From CAKUFA01 sp963618735 (GTDB taxonomy: Bacteria > Bacillota > Clostridia > Christensenellales > Aristaeellaceae): a stretch of DNA of 64,000 nucleotides. How positions within the stretch are numbered: position 1 is the stretch's first letter; the number at the start of each line of letters is the position of its first letter. The stretch is taken from NCBI GenBank assembly GCA_963618735.1, contig CAVEUM010000007.1:1-64000 (forward strand). The letters run 5' to 3'. Under the pieces are notes generated by a model that was given only the letters and a program-made list of their open reading frames with translations, searched no databases and had not been told where the DNA came from. Of this stretch, positions 27,355 to 36,167 are shown one piece after another. The position numbers and the translations under genes are program-made.

Positions 27355-27508
27355 AAGGTCCACCTCAATCGTTCATATTCATCCGTTGAGATTATAGCTT
27401 GATTTTCAGCATTTGCCAAGGGGAGAGACGAAGGATTTGCAGGAGAGCGGCTTTTGTGCCCAAAGCTTCCTCCCGTATCCAACCCGAAAACCACATTCGG
27501 ACGCATTC

Positions 27509-27543
27509 AAAAAGAGGAGACTTCCAGCCTCAGAAGCCTCCTC
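27509..27543 (-). terminator. Terminator of the oleate hydratase gene
   Basis: On the minus strand GAGGAG-CTTC pairs with GAAG-CTCCTC, followed by TTTTT. It begins about ten bases after the stop codon and separates this gene from rqcH. Confidence 0.88.
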
Positions 27544-27552
27544 CTGTACTTT

Positions 27553-29331
27553 TTAGATGACGCCATACTCCTTCAGGAGCTTTTCAATATCAGTCTTTTC
27601 GATCTTGCCGAGAACCTTCTTCACAGCGAGCTTTTCGATAAGCCCCATGTCCATGTCCGTGGCCTTCTTGCCGTCGCGGAGCTTCACAGTGGCGTTCAGC
27701 AAATCGCGGATATCATACACGCTGCCCCAGACCTCGGGCACGCCGCGGTCAATATCCAGCAGGGTGTACACACTCTCCATGCCTGTGCGCATGGAGTACT
27801 CCGTGGTGAAAATAGTGTCGCGGGGCGTTTCGGCGAACTGACCCAGGAAGGCGAAGTTCTTGGCACCCTTCGGCACCACGTCAGGACGATCGCCGTAGGC
27901 ACGGGGCATGAAGAAAGCGTCGATGTAGGGCATCATCACAGGCACTGTGTTGGCGCTGTTTTCTGCCATCTCTTCGATCATGCTTTTCGGCACACCGATA
28001 TGGTACAGCCACTCCATGCAGATTTCCTTGCCCGTGCATTCCCGCATGGGCTTCTTCACAAAGTCGCCAGGCTTGTCGGTGAAAAGGGCATAAACCCACA
28101 CCAGACAATGATCCTTCGGCTGGGTACGGAACTGGGGCTGACGATTGATCGTCCAGCTCATAAGCCAGCTGGAATCCTTCACAGTCACAATGCCGCCGGT
28201 AACCACGTGTCCCGTGAAGGGATCACGCTTGCAAATGTTTTTGATGTAGGGGATAATGCGCTGGTCCAGTGTCTCCACGGTGGCGCTCATCCAGTTGGTC
28301 TTTTCAGGATCATGGCAGAATTTATCAGGATGACCGAAGGACGGATCCTGTGCGGCAATCTTCCGCCACATGTCCCAGCCGCCGCCTTCCTTCAGCTCCG
28401 TGTTATACGCGGCAGGTTTGTTCTGGCTGCCCATGGAGGAATTTTCCACGCAGCCGCCATTGGTGATGAACACCAGATCATTTTCCGTCAGGTCAATGCC
28501 GTTCTTTCTGCCATCCTCCAGAATTTCAATCCGCTTCGCCAGCTTGTGCTCCGCATTAGAACAGTCAAACAGCACGTTTGTCACCTGCACGCCGTAGTGG
28601 AACTGGACATGGAAGCTCTCCAGATACTTCACCATGGGCAGAATCATAGATTCATACTGATTGTACTTGGTGAAGCGCAGCGCCTTGAAGTCCGGCAGGC
28701 CGCCGATGTGATGGATGAACCGCTGGATGTACAGCTTCATTTCCAGTGCGCTGTGCCAGTTCTCAAAAGCAAACATAGTGCGCCAGTACAGCCAGAAGTT
28801 GCTGTTCAGCACCTCGTCATCAAAGAAGTCGGTGATTTTCTTATCCTGCAATTCCTCATTCGGGGTGAAGAACAGATGCATAATCTCCATGGCGCCCTTG
28901 TCGGAAATATCGAATTTGCCATCCGTGCGGGCGTCCTTGCCGCAATCCACCGTAGCACGGCAGAGAGAATAGTTGGGATCTTCCTTGTTCAGCCAGTAAT
29001 ATTCATCCAGCACGCTGACACCCTCTGTTTCAATGGAGGGGATGGAGCGGAACAAATCCCACATAACCTCAAAATGGTTATCCATTTCACGGCCGCCGCG
29101 CATCACATAACCGAGGTTCTCAAACTTATAGCCATCGCATGCGCCGCCCGGAAGGTCGCCTTTTTCCAGAATGTGAACGTGTTCGCCCTTCATCTGACCA
29201 TCACGCACCAAATAGCAGGCCGCCGTCAATGCAGCCAGGCCGCTGCCCACAATATAGGCAGACTTGTTGTCCACCCCCGCAGGCTTCTTCGGACGTGCAA
29301 ATGCTTCATAGTTACCGCTGGAATAATACAT
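27553..29331 (-). CDS. ohyA: Oleate hydratase (myosin-cross-reactive antigen family)
   Basis: The 592-residue protein is a full-length FAD-dependent fatty acid hydratase, which adds water to the cis-9 double bond of oleic and linoleic acid to give 10-hydroxy acids. The dinucleotide site GSGLAALTAACYLVRDG is at residues 29-45, and GGREMDNHFE near residue 80 contains the conserved catalytic-site glutamate. In gut bacteria the enzyme detoxifies unsaturated fatty acids. It lies downstream of a TetR regulator on the same strand; a palindrome between them (29433-29449) is a likely operator. RBS AAAGGAG precedes the ATG. Confidence 0.96.
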   Translation of the reverse strand: MYYSSGNYEAFARPKKPAGVDNKSAYIVGSGLAALTAACYLVRDGQMKGEHVHILEKGDLPGGACDGYKFENLGYVMRGGREMDNHFEVMWDLFRSIPSIETEGVSVLDEYYWLNKEDPNYSLCRATVDCGKDARTDGKFDISDKGAMEIMHLFFTPNEELQDKKITDFFDDEVLNSNFWLYWRTMFAFENWHSALEMKLYIQRFIHHIGGLPDFKALRFTKYNQYESMILPMVKYLESFHVQFHYGVQVTNVLFDCSNAEHKLAKRIEILEDGRKNGIDLTENDLVFITNGGCVENSSMGSQNKPAAYNTELKEGGGWDMWRKIAAQDPSFGHPDKFCHDPEKTNWMSATVETLDQRIIPYIKNICKRDPFTGHVVTGGIVTVKDSSWLMSWTINRQPQFRTQPKDHCLVWVYALFTDKPGDFVKKPMRECTGKEICMEWLYHIGVPKSMIEEMAENSANTVPVMMPYIDAFFMPRAYGDRPDVVPKGAKNFAFLGQFAETPRDTIFTTEYSMRTGMESVYTLLDIDRGVPEVWGSVYDIRDLLNATVKLRDGKKATDMDMGLIEKLAVKKVLGKIEKTDIEKLLKEYGVI

Positions 29332-29432
29332 CGTGTTGAGCTCCTTTCATCTATATCAAAGTCTGGATTTCTTTCCGACGATGAAAGGATACCGCAACGC
29401 GAAAAAAGATACCATCAGCAAAAAAGGCGCCA

Positions 29433-29449
29433 TGATAAAGGTTTTATCA
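29433..29449. promoter_or_regulatory. Probable TetR operator (TGATAAAGGTTTTATCA)
   Basis: A perfect seven-base inverted repeat with a three-base centre, about 100 bases upstream of the oleate hydratase start and just after the TetR gene. Size and symmetry fit a TetR-family site. Confidence 0.5.
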
Positions 29450-29476
29450 CAGTGCCTGAAAGTGATGTGTTTTTTA

Positions 29477-30058
29477 TCATTCTGCGGAATTTGATGGATT
29501 CTTGTCTGTACGAAGCCGCTGCAGCGCCGCATTCACGCCGCCATGGATCACCTGATCAAGCCGATCCACAAGCTGCTTCGGATCCTCCTTCATATTGCCC
29601 TTGATCCAGTCCAGCATGAGTCCCACAAAGGTGTATTTGTACACCGTAGCAATGAACGCCTTGTCCTCATCCCGCACCTGCATACCCTGTGCCTGTTCCT
29701 CCACCACGCCTTCCAGCAAATCATACGTTACTTTATAGAGATAGTTTTCCACCTGCTCGCGGCTGACAGAGTGATACACATTCATAATGAACGGCTTGTT
29801 TTCCTGCACCGCCTCAAAGATTTGCAGAAAGCCCTGCTGCCAGGTTTCGTAAGTCTTTTTGCCCTCCAGCGCACGGCGGGCATCCTCCACGCAGCACCAC
29901 TCCACCAAATCGTAAATATCCTTAAAGTGATAGTAGAAGGTCATGCGGTTAATGCCGCAATCCTCCGCAATGTCATTGATGGTGATCTTGTTCAGCGGCT
30001 TTTCCAGCAGCAGATGCTTCAGGGATGCTTCCAACGCACGCTTCGTGACCTGTGACAT
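29477..30058 (-). CDS. TetR-family regulator, probably of oleate hydratase
   Basis: The 193-residue protein has the N-terminal TetR helix-turn-helix (ITINDIAEDCGINRMTFYYH, residues 23-42) and a helical C-terminal domain of the DhaS-like type. It is directly upstream of ohyA on the same strand, with 145 bases between. The simplest reading is a fatty-acid-responsive repressor of ohyA and perhaps of itself; the ligand is inferred from the neighbour, not from sequence. Confidence 0.88.
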   Translation of the reverse strand: MSQVTKRALEASLKHLLLEKPLNKITINDIAEDCGINRMTFYYHFKDIYDLVEWCCVEDARRALEGKKTYETWQQGFLQIFEAVQENKPFIMNVYHSVSREQVENYLYKVTYDLLEGVVEEQAQGMQVRDEDKAFIATVYKYTFVGLMLDWIKGNMKEDPKQLVDRLDQVIHGGVNAALQRLRTDKNPSNSAE

Positions 30059-30186
30059 GGTTCGCTCCTCCTTATTTCACAGTTTGCTGCCCTGTTTGCT
30101 TCGCCACCATTGTACCAGTGAAGGCACCCGCTGGCAAGCAGTCAATTGGAGACGGTTGGGGTATTTCCGTCAAAAATATCCGGATA

Positions 30187-30224
30187 CAAAAAGCCTGTGC
30201 AGGATTCACTTCCCCGCACAGGCT
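30187..30224 (-). terminator. Terminator of the threonine aldolase operon
   Basis: AGCCTGTGC (30192-30200) pairs with GCACAGGCT (30216-30224); on the minus strand TTTTTG follows. It starts 12 bases after the aldolase stop codon. Confidence 0.88.
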
Positions 30225-30236
30225 GCCATCATGATT

Positions 30237-31262
30237 TTACAGTGCCTTGATCGCTGCAATCAGCTGATCCACATCTTCTGCCTTGGTTGCCCAGGATGTG
30301 CAGATGCGCACCGCCGTGCTCTTTTCATCAATCCGCTCCCAGGTGCTGAAGGTGAAATCGTCCTCCAGCTTTTCCAGCTGTTCATCCGTAAAGATAGGGA
30401 AAAGCTGGTTCGTGGGCGAATCCACTGCCATGGGAATCTGCTTTTCCCGCAGCGCGGTGCGGATGCGCATAGCCTCGTTAACCGCATGAGCGCCGAGGGT
30501 GAAATACAGGTCATTTTCCATCAGTGCCATAAACTGAAGTCCCAGCAGGCGTCCCTTGGCCAGCATGCCGCCATGCTGCTTCATCATGTAGCGGAAACGC
30601 GGCTGAAGGGCGGGATTCACCAGCACCACAGCCTCGCCGAAGAGGGCGCCGTTCTTGGTTCCGCCGATGGTAAAGGCATCGCAGTTTGCTGCCAGGTCTT
30701 CCGGCTGAATGTCGTTCACAGGGGACTTGAGGGCACATCCCAGACGTGCACCATCCACGTACAGGTACAGGCCGAGATTCTTGCAGGTTTCATAAATGTC
30801 GTGCAGCTGTGCCAGGTTATAAAGCGTGCCAACCTCAGTAGAGAGGGAGATGTATACCATGCCAGGGCGCACGGTATGCTCGTCATCCGCCTGCAGTGCC
30901 ACCGCCACGCTGATTTGGGCGGAGGTGATGCGGCCTTCCTTGCCGGGCAATGCCAGCACCTTGTGCCCTGTTGCTTCAATGGCGCCCGTTTCATGCACAT
31001 TGATATGACCCGTATGGGCACAGAGCACGCCTTCATAAGGGCGCAGGATGGAATCGATCACAGTAGCATTGGCCTGCGTACCGCCCACAAGGAAATGCAC
31101 CGCAGCATTTTCGCACTGGAAACGCTTGCGGATCATGCTTGCTGCCTGCTGGCAATAATCGTCCATGCCATAGCCGACAGTCTGCTCCATGTTGGTTTCC
31201 GTCAGTTTCTGCAAAATTGAGGGATGGCAACCTTCCTGATAATCACAGCTGAAGAGGATCAT
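30237..31262 (-). CDS. ltaE: Low-specificity L-threonine aldolase (PLP enzyme)
   Basis: This 341-residue fold-type I PLP enzyme cleaves L-threonine or L-allo-threonine to glycine and acetaldehyde. The PLP lysine is in FTIGGTKNGALFGEAVVLV near residue 200, and YVDGARLGCAL carries the PLP-contacting Asp and Arg. The start at 31262 (MILFSCDYQEG) follows AAAGGAG with eight bases; upstream starts overlap the preceding gene. It follows the secreted phosphodiester glycosidase by 13 bases, so the two share a promoter despite unrelated roles. Confidence 0.93.
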   Translation of the reverse strand: MILFSCDYQEGCHPSILQKLTETNMEQTVGYGMDDYCQQAASMIRKRFQCENAAVHFLVGGTQANATVIDSILRPYEGVLCAHTGHINVHETGAIEATGHKVLALPGKEGRITSAQISVAVALQADDEHTVRPGMVYISLSTEVGTLYNLAQLHDIYETCKNLGLYLYVDGARLGCALKSPVNDIQPEDLAANCDAFTIGGTKNGALFGEAVVLVNPALQPRFRYMMKQHGGMLAKGRLLGLQFMALMENDLYFTLGAHAVNEAMRIRTALREKQIPMAVDSPTNQLFPIFTDEQLEKLEDDFTFSTWERIDEKSTAVRICTSWATKAEDVDQLIAAIKAL

Positions 31263-31275
31263 ACATTTTTCTCCT

Positions 31276-32199
31276 TTAGTATTGGCCAACGGCCAGGATA
31301 TCGGGGATAGCGCGGTCATTAACATCAATGCCGCCGTTATTGGTCAGCTGCACACTTTCACCCATGAAAAGCATGGCCGCGGTGTTGCCGCCGTCAAGGT
31401 TGATGGCATCCGTGCAGCCCATCTCATAAAGAAGCTCTGCGCAGGTGGTCAAATCCGCGCCGTCCGCGTGATTCTTCCGTCCTTCCACCAGCAGCCCCAC
31501 ATAATGGCCAGGCTCAATGATGCCAATGCAGCTTCGGGGTTCCTTGTGATTGTATTCATCCTTGTCCACATCCGCCAGTTCACCATCGCGGATGAGAATC
31601 GGGCCAAAGGCAACCACGGTGGTCGCACCGCGATCCACATACTCCTGTGCGGACACCTCATACGCTTCGTTCACTTCCGCTTTTCCTGACGGGAAGAATG
31701 CCATGGTGGCCAGATTGGGGATGGCATCAATGAGCTTCGAGTAACTCTTATGATACAGCACCTTGCCATCGCGGACGATATTGCCCGGATAGCGGTCGTT
31801 GGACACACGATAAGAATAGAAGTCTGCGCTCTGGGCATACACCGCATGGGAAGCCTGTGCCATGTCCTGCGGCAAACCGTTGGTACGGCCGGGATGCTCC
31901 TCATTCCATGTCACCGTGTACAGGCTGGTGCCCGATGCGCACACAATATCCGCCAGATAATACGTGGAAAGAGGATTCTTCGTTTGCGTCCGCGTGATTT
32001 CAATCCGAACGCTCTGATCCACATAGTACCAGTAGCCGTTGGCGTGATCCTTCACATAGTAAGCATCCATGCCTTCCGGCAGAAAGCCTTCATCATTCGT
32101 TTCAGGAATTTCTGACACATCAGAAACCTGAATGGGGTCTGCAAATGCCGAGGAGCAAATCAGCATCAGTCCCAGCAAAATCAGCATCAATCGCTTCAT
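31276..32199 (-). CDS. Exported phosphodiester glycosidase (NAGPA/DUF2233 family)
   Basis: The 307-residue protein has a signal peptide (residues 1-20, ending AFA before DPI) and a NAGPA-type domain. The family segments EPRSCIGIIEPGHYVGLLVEG and GCTDAINLDGGNTAAMLF (near residues 210 and 265) are present, the second holding the conserved NLDGGxS-like motif with Asn-Thr in place of the usual Gly-Ser. Relatives remove N-acetylglucosamine attached through a phosphodiester, or act on peptidoglycan and polysaccharide components. It probably works at the cell surface. Confidence 0.88.
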   Translation of the reverse strand: MKRLMLILLGLMLICSSAFADPIQVSDVSEIPETNDEGFLPEGMDAYYVKDHANGYWYYVDQSVRIEITRTQTKNPLSTYYLADIVCASGTSLYTVTWNEEHPGRTNGLPQDMAQASHAVYAQSADFYSYRVSNDRYPGNIVRDGKVLYHKSYSKLIDAIPNLATMAFFPSGKAEVNEAYEVSAQEYVDRGATTVVAFGPILIRDGELADVDKDEYNHKEPRSCIGIIEPGHYVGLLVEGRKNHADGADLTTCAELLYEMGCTDAINLDGGNTAAMLFMGESVQLTNNGGIDVNDRAIPDILAVGQY

Positions 32200-32233
32200 G
32201 CGCTACCTCCTTCGCTTGCCGCGTACAAAACAC

Positions 32234-32262
32234 ATTATAGAGTTTTTCACAAACCGCGTCAA
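32234..32262 (-). promoter_or_regulatory. Promoter of the phosphodiester glycosidase operon
   Basis: On the minus strand TTGACG (32257-32262) and TATAAT (32234-32239) are separated by 17 bases. The start codon is about 35 bases downstream. Confidence 0.8.
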
Positions 32263-32370
32263 TATCATTGAGCCAGGCAGCCGCTGCATTGCAAAGATTT
32301 TCCTCTTCCTTTTTCTGTATACCGCAGAAAATGCAGCGCGTATTCCTGTAAATTCTGTTTGTCTGCTACC

Positions 32371-32400
32371 TTGTCGCTGTGTGCCTGTTGGTGCTATAAT
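32371..32400 (+). promoter_or_regulatory. Promoter of the metallophosphoesterase-MATE-glycosyltransferase operon
   Basis: TTGTCG (32371-32376) and TATAAT (32395-32400) are separated by 18 bases. The transcript would start about 15 bases before the TTG start codon, which supports that start over longer upstream readings. Confidence 0.7.
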
Positions 32401-32422
32401 ATGGGCGAAAGCAGGTGATGAA

Positions 32423-33496
32423 TTGGGCAGAAGAAAAAGCGCGTATATTTTCGCGCCGGAGCCGAAGCACCATGGTCGATCCGCCCTGGTTTGGATCCTT
32501 TCCATAATCATTGTTTTTGTGCTGTTGGTCTTCGGTATCAACTTTGTTATTAACCATCAGGTGCAGCTGGATTCCTTCAAGGTGACCGTGCAAAATCTTC
32601 CGGACGACCTGGAAAACTGGTCCATTCTGCACATTTCCGACCTGCAGGGGCAGGAAATCGGCGCTGGGCAAAGCGGCATCAAGAGTGCCATTTCCGGCAA
32701 AAGCTATTCCTGTGTGGTCTTTACAGGCGATATGGTAGGCAAGGACGGCAATGTTCAGCCTCTGCTGGATTTGATTGCCCTGCTGCCTGCGGATACACCC
32801 AAATTTCTCATTGCCGGTGACAGCGATCCTTCTGACCTGGTAGACGCTACCGCCCACAGCAGTCTTTCCGTCTATGCGGACTGGGTAACCAAGGTGCAGC
32901 AGGCAGGCGTTACCATTCTGGATGAGCCGCTCTCCATCACTCGCGGAAAGAGTACCATCTGGTTCGTGCCTGAATATTATTATTCGCTGGATCTGGACAG
33001 CATGGAAACCGCCTACCGCAATCAGCTGGAAACGCTGAATGCGTCCGGGTCGTCCCTTTCCGCTGATGATGCCGCGAAGAAGCGTGTGGCCAATTATCAG
33101 CTGGAAAAAATCGCGCGCATCCGCGAAATCAAAGAGACCATCACGGCTAAGAACGACGTGCAAATCGCCGTGACGCACGTTCCCATGTCGGAGACCGATA
33201 TGATTGAAGCCAGGGAAAACACCAATGGTGAAGTCTTCTCCATGCAGAACGTAGCGCTGATTCTATCAGGTCATTTCTGCGGCGGACAGTGGCGGCTTCC
33301 CGGCGGCGGCGCCATCTATGTTCCTGGTTACGGCTGGTGGCCGGAGGACAGTCAGATTCAGGGGTTGAGCTACCTGCGGGGCATTCCTCAGTACATCAGC
33401 CCCGGGCTTGGCGCGTCGGACTATTATCCTCTTCCCGGGCGTCTCTTTAATCAGCCCACGGTGACCCTCATCTATCTCACAAGCCGCATTGTATAA
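32423..33496 (+). CDS. Membrane-anchored metallophosphoesterase-like protein with degenerate metal site
   Basis: The protein of about 357 residues has one N-terminal membrane span (residues 20-42) and an extracellular calcineurin-like domain of the YkuE type. Family motifs are recognisable but altered: SDLHG is SDLQG, the GNHD motif is GDSD and GHTHGGQ is GHFCGGQ, while FTGDMVG and THVP are kept. Several metal ligands are therefore missing and ordinary hydrolase activity is doubtful. The TTG start follows AGGTGA and lies just after the promoter; longer starts would precede it. Confidence 0.82.
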   Translation: MGRRKSAYIFAPEPKHHGRSALVWILSIIIVFVLLVFGINFVINHQVQLDSFKVTVQNLPDDLENWSILHISDLQGQEIGAGQSGIKSAISGKSYSCVVFTGDMVGKDGNVQPLLDLIALLPADTPKFLIAGDSDPSDLVDATAHSSLSVYADWVTKVQQAGVTILDEPLSITRGKSTIWFVPEYYYSLDLDSMETAYRNQLETLNASGSSLSADDAAKKRVANYQLEKIARIREIKETITAKNDVQIAVTHVPMSETDMIEARENTNGEVFSMQNVALILSGHFCGGQWRLPGGGAIYVPGYGWWPEDSQIQGLSYLRGIPQYISPGLGASDYYPLPGRLFNQPTVTLIYLTSRIV

Positions 33497-33509
33497 GGGA
33501 GATTAAACT

Positions 33510-34898
33510 GTGAAACGTAAAAATCAGGCAAAGTATGAAATGGACATGACCACGGGCGCTTTGCTGCCCAAGGTGCTTGCCTTCTCCGTTCCGCTGGTGC
33601 TTACCGGTGTTCTGCAGCTGTTATACAACGCAGCCGATGTCGTGGTGGTGGGCCGTTTCAGCGGTGCCACTGCGCTGGCCGCTGTGGGTTCCACCAGCTC
33701 GCTGATCAATTTGCTCACCAACATTCTGCTGGGTTTGAGTGTGGGCGCCAGCGTCGTGATTGCCCGCAACTATGGTGCCGGCGACATGAGACGTGTGTCG
33801 GACGGTGTGCATACCTCCATCCTGCTGGCCATCATCGGCGGTATTCTGGTCGGTGCCATCGGCGTCATCTTTGGCCGTCCTCTGCTGGAGATGATGGGCA
33901 GCCCGGAAGACGTCATCGACGAAGCCGCGCTGTACGTCAAAATCTACTTCATGGGCATGCCCTTCAACCTGCTGTATAACTTTGGTGCAGCCATTCTCCG
34001 TGCTGTAGGTGACACGCGCCGTCCGCTGTATTACCTGTCTGTTTCCGGCGTAATCAATGTGATTCTGAACCTGGTGCTGGTGATTGTGTTCCACCTCGGC
34101 GTTGCCGGTGTAGCCATTGCAACCATTACCAGCCAGGCCGTCAGCATGACGCTGGTGCTCATCTGCCTCATCCGCTCCGAAGGTGTTATTCATCTGGATC
34201 TTAGAAAGCTCCGCATTGATAAGCATCAGCTGGGGCAAATCTGCCAGGTGGGTCTGCCCGCCGGCTTCCAGGGCAGTCTGTTCTCCATTTCCAATGTGCT
34301 GATTCAGTCCTCCGTGAACTCCTTCGGTTCTCTGGTGGTGGCCGGCAATTCCGCCGCATCCAACCTGGAGGGCTTCGTCTACACGGCCATGAACGCCATC
34401 TATCAGGCTGACCTGACCTTTACCAGCCAGAACATGGGCGCTGGCCAATTCCGCCGTGTTCGCCGCGGCATGTGGGTCTGTCTGGCCACGGTCACCGTGG
34501 TTGGTTTGGCGACAGGCGGTCTGTTCTACCTCTTCGGCAATCAGCTGCTTGGCTTCTATAATGAGGATCCGCAGGTCATCGCCTACGGCATGAAACGTAT
34601 GGCCATCATTCTGCCCACGTACTTCCTTTGCGGTTTGATGGATACCATGGTCGGTCAGCTCCGCGGCATCGGCTATTCCATCATGCCCATGATCGTGTCT
34701 CTGACAGGCGCCTGCCTGCTGCGCATTGTGTGGATTATGACCATTTTCGCCGCGAATCCCACTCAGGAAACGCTGTACATCTCTTATCCCGTTTCGTGGG
34801 CAGCTACATTCCTGACGCACATGGTCTGCTATCTGATCGTTGTTCGTAAAATTCCCCATGAAAACAAGCCGCTCATTGTGAAAGAGGCCGTATCTTGA
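33510..34898 (+). CDS. MATE-family multidrug/sodium antiporter
   Basis: The 462-residue integral membrane protein has twelve predicted spans in two related halves, as in DinF/NorM-type MATE exporters. The first helix segment (PLVLTGVLQLLYNAADVVVV) and the repeat GAAILRAVGDTRRPLYYLSV near residue 160 are typical. It starts with GTG after GGGAGA, 13 bases downstream of the previous gene, and its stop overlaps the glycosyltransferase start. The substrate cannot be read from sequence; the neighbour hints at a lipid-linked or glycan-related compound. Confidence 0.92.
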   Translation: MKRKNQAKYEMDMTTGALLPKVLAFSVPLVLTGVLQLLYNAADVVVVGRFSGATALAAVGSTSSLINLLTNILLGLSVGASVVIARNYGAGDMRRVSDGVHTSILLAIIGGILVGAIGVIFGRPLLEMMGSPEDVIDEAALYVKIYFMGMPFNLLYNFGAAILRAVGDTRRPLYYLSVSGVINVILNLVLVIVFHLGVAGVAIATITSQAVSMTLVLICLIRSEGVIHLDLRKLRIDKHQLGQICQVGLPAGFQGSLFSISNVLIQSSVNSFGSLVVAGNSAASNLEGFVYTAMNAIYQADLTFTSQNMGAGQFRRVRRGMWVCLATVTVVGLATGGLFYLFGNQLLGFYNEDPQVIAYGMKRMAIILPTYFLCGLMDTMVGQLRGIGYSIMPMIVSLTGACLLRIVWIMTIFAANPTQETLYISYPVSWAATFLTHMVCYLIVVRKIPHENKPLIVKEAVS

Positions 34899-36106
34899 AA
34901 ATATTGATGGTCAACCGCGTGCTCTACCGCCGCTCCGCCGCGGAAAGTGAAATGTTCCGCCTTGCCGACGCTCTGCAGGCGATGGGACATCAAGTGTCCT
35001 TCTTTGCCCTGGATGATCCGCAGAATCCGCCCTTGCGGGATGCCTACGTGATCCGGCATCCGCCCATGAGCAAAGGGCGTGCCCTTCGCACCTCCCTGTT
35101 TGACCGCGGCGCGTGGGATCAAATGCGGGAGCGCATTCTGAAAAGTCGCCCTGATCTGGCACTGGTGTGGCAGGTGAATCGCACCCTGAGCTACAGTGTG
35201 GTGGATGCCCTGGTCACCTGCGATGTCCCTACCTGGGTGATGCTGACGGACTTCACGCCCCTGTGCCCTGTGCAGACTCTGGCACGGGACGGCCGTGAAT
35301 GCCGCAAGTGCATGGTATACCGCAATGCTCTCCCCTGCTTTCTTCATCGCTGCGATAACGATCGGTGGGGGCTTTCCTTCGCCGCGGCGCTGGAATCCCA
35401 GTGGATGCGCATCCGCAAGCGGTGGGATCTGCCCAACGGCTATCTGGTGCCCAGCGAATATCACAAGCTGCTGATGGAACGCGGACGTTTCACCCACGCG
35501 CCCATCAAGAATGTGGAGCTTTGCCTTGGTTCCCGTGCCTTTTCGCCCCAGCAAACCCGCCGCGGTGAATATTTTCTGTATGTGGGCAACCTGGAAATGC
35601 GAAAAGGGATTGTTACCCTGCTGGACGCTCTGCGCCAGTGCGTCACGGATCTTCCCCTGCTTATCGTTGGTGACGGACCTGAAATGCCGAGGTTGAAGCA
35701 GGCCGTGCGCGAGCTTGGCTTGCCGGATCGGGTGACCTTCACAGGTCAAATCGGTACGGAACCCTTGCGCCGAGCCCTGGCAGGCGCCCTGTGCCTGGTC
35801 GTCCCTTCCGAATGTGAAGAGATTGCGCCCTGGGTTCTGCTGGAATCCCAGGCCATGGGAAAGCCCGCCATCGTCAGCGACCGAGGCGTGCTTCCGGAAC
35901 GAGTTGCCGCGGGAAAAAGCGGTTTCGTTTTCCGCCACCATTCCAGCCCTGAATTAGCGCAGTGCCTGGACGCTATGGCCGAAATCAGTGACGATGACTA
36001 CCTCCGCATGTGCGAGCATGCGCAAAACACTGCCTTTGAGTCCTACACCCCCGAAGCTTTCGCCAGACGCGTTCTTACGGCCGTTGGCGCAGTGGAATCA
36101 GAATAA
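34895..36106 (+). CDS. Glycosyltransferase family 4 protein
   Basis: This 403-residue GT-B enzyme has an N-terminal acceptor domain (MKILMVNRVLYRRSAAESEM) and a C-terminal nucleotide-sugar domain (FLYVGNLEMRKG, IVGDGPEMPRL, PSECEEIAPWVLLESQAMGKP). A Cys-rich loop near residues 126-150 (CRKC and CFLHRC) is the cysteine cluster seen in one GT4 subgroup. It starts with TTG, overlapping the MATE gene by four bases, so they are co-translated. A role in surface polysaccharide or glycolipid assembly is inferred. Confidence 0.9.
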   Translation: MKILMVNRVLYRRSAAESEMFRLADALQAMGHQVSFFALDDPQNPPLRDAYVIRHPPMSKGRALRTSLFDRGAWDQMRERILKSRPDLALVWQVNRTLSYSVVDALVTCDVPTWVMLTDFTPLCPVQTLARDGRECRKCMVYRNALPCFLHRCDNDRWGLSFAAALESQWMRIRKRWDLPNGYLVPSEYHKLLMERGRFTHAPIKNVELCLGSRAFSPQQTRRGEYFLYVGNLEMRKGIVTLLDALRQCVTDLPLLIVGDGPEMPRLKQAVRELGLPDRVTFTGQIGTEPLRRALAGALCLVVPSECEEIAPWVLLESQAMGKPAIVSDRGVLPERVAAGKSGFVFRHHSSPELAQCLDAMAEISDDDYLRMCEHAQNTAFESYTPEAFARRVLTAVGAVESE

Positions 36107-36113
36107 GCGTTAC

Positions 36114-36157
36114 AAAAAAGGATTCGACACGCATTCGCGCATCGAATCCTTTTTTTC
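36114..36157. terminator. Bidirectional terminator
   Basis: AAAAAAGGATTCGA pairs perfectly with TCGAATCCTTTTTT across a 14-base loop. It separates the glycosyltransferase (plus) from the SCIFF maturase (minus). Confidence 0.93.
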
Positions 36158-36167
36158 ATATCCGTTC

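Noticed and set aside
32132..32422. Longer N-terminus of the metallophosphoesterase
   Set aside because: The extension would begin upstream of the predicted promoter and overlap the divergent gene's leader; it has no family similarity.
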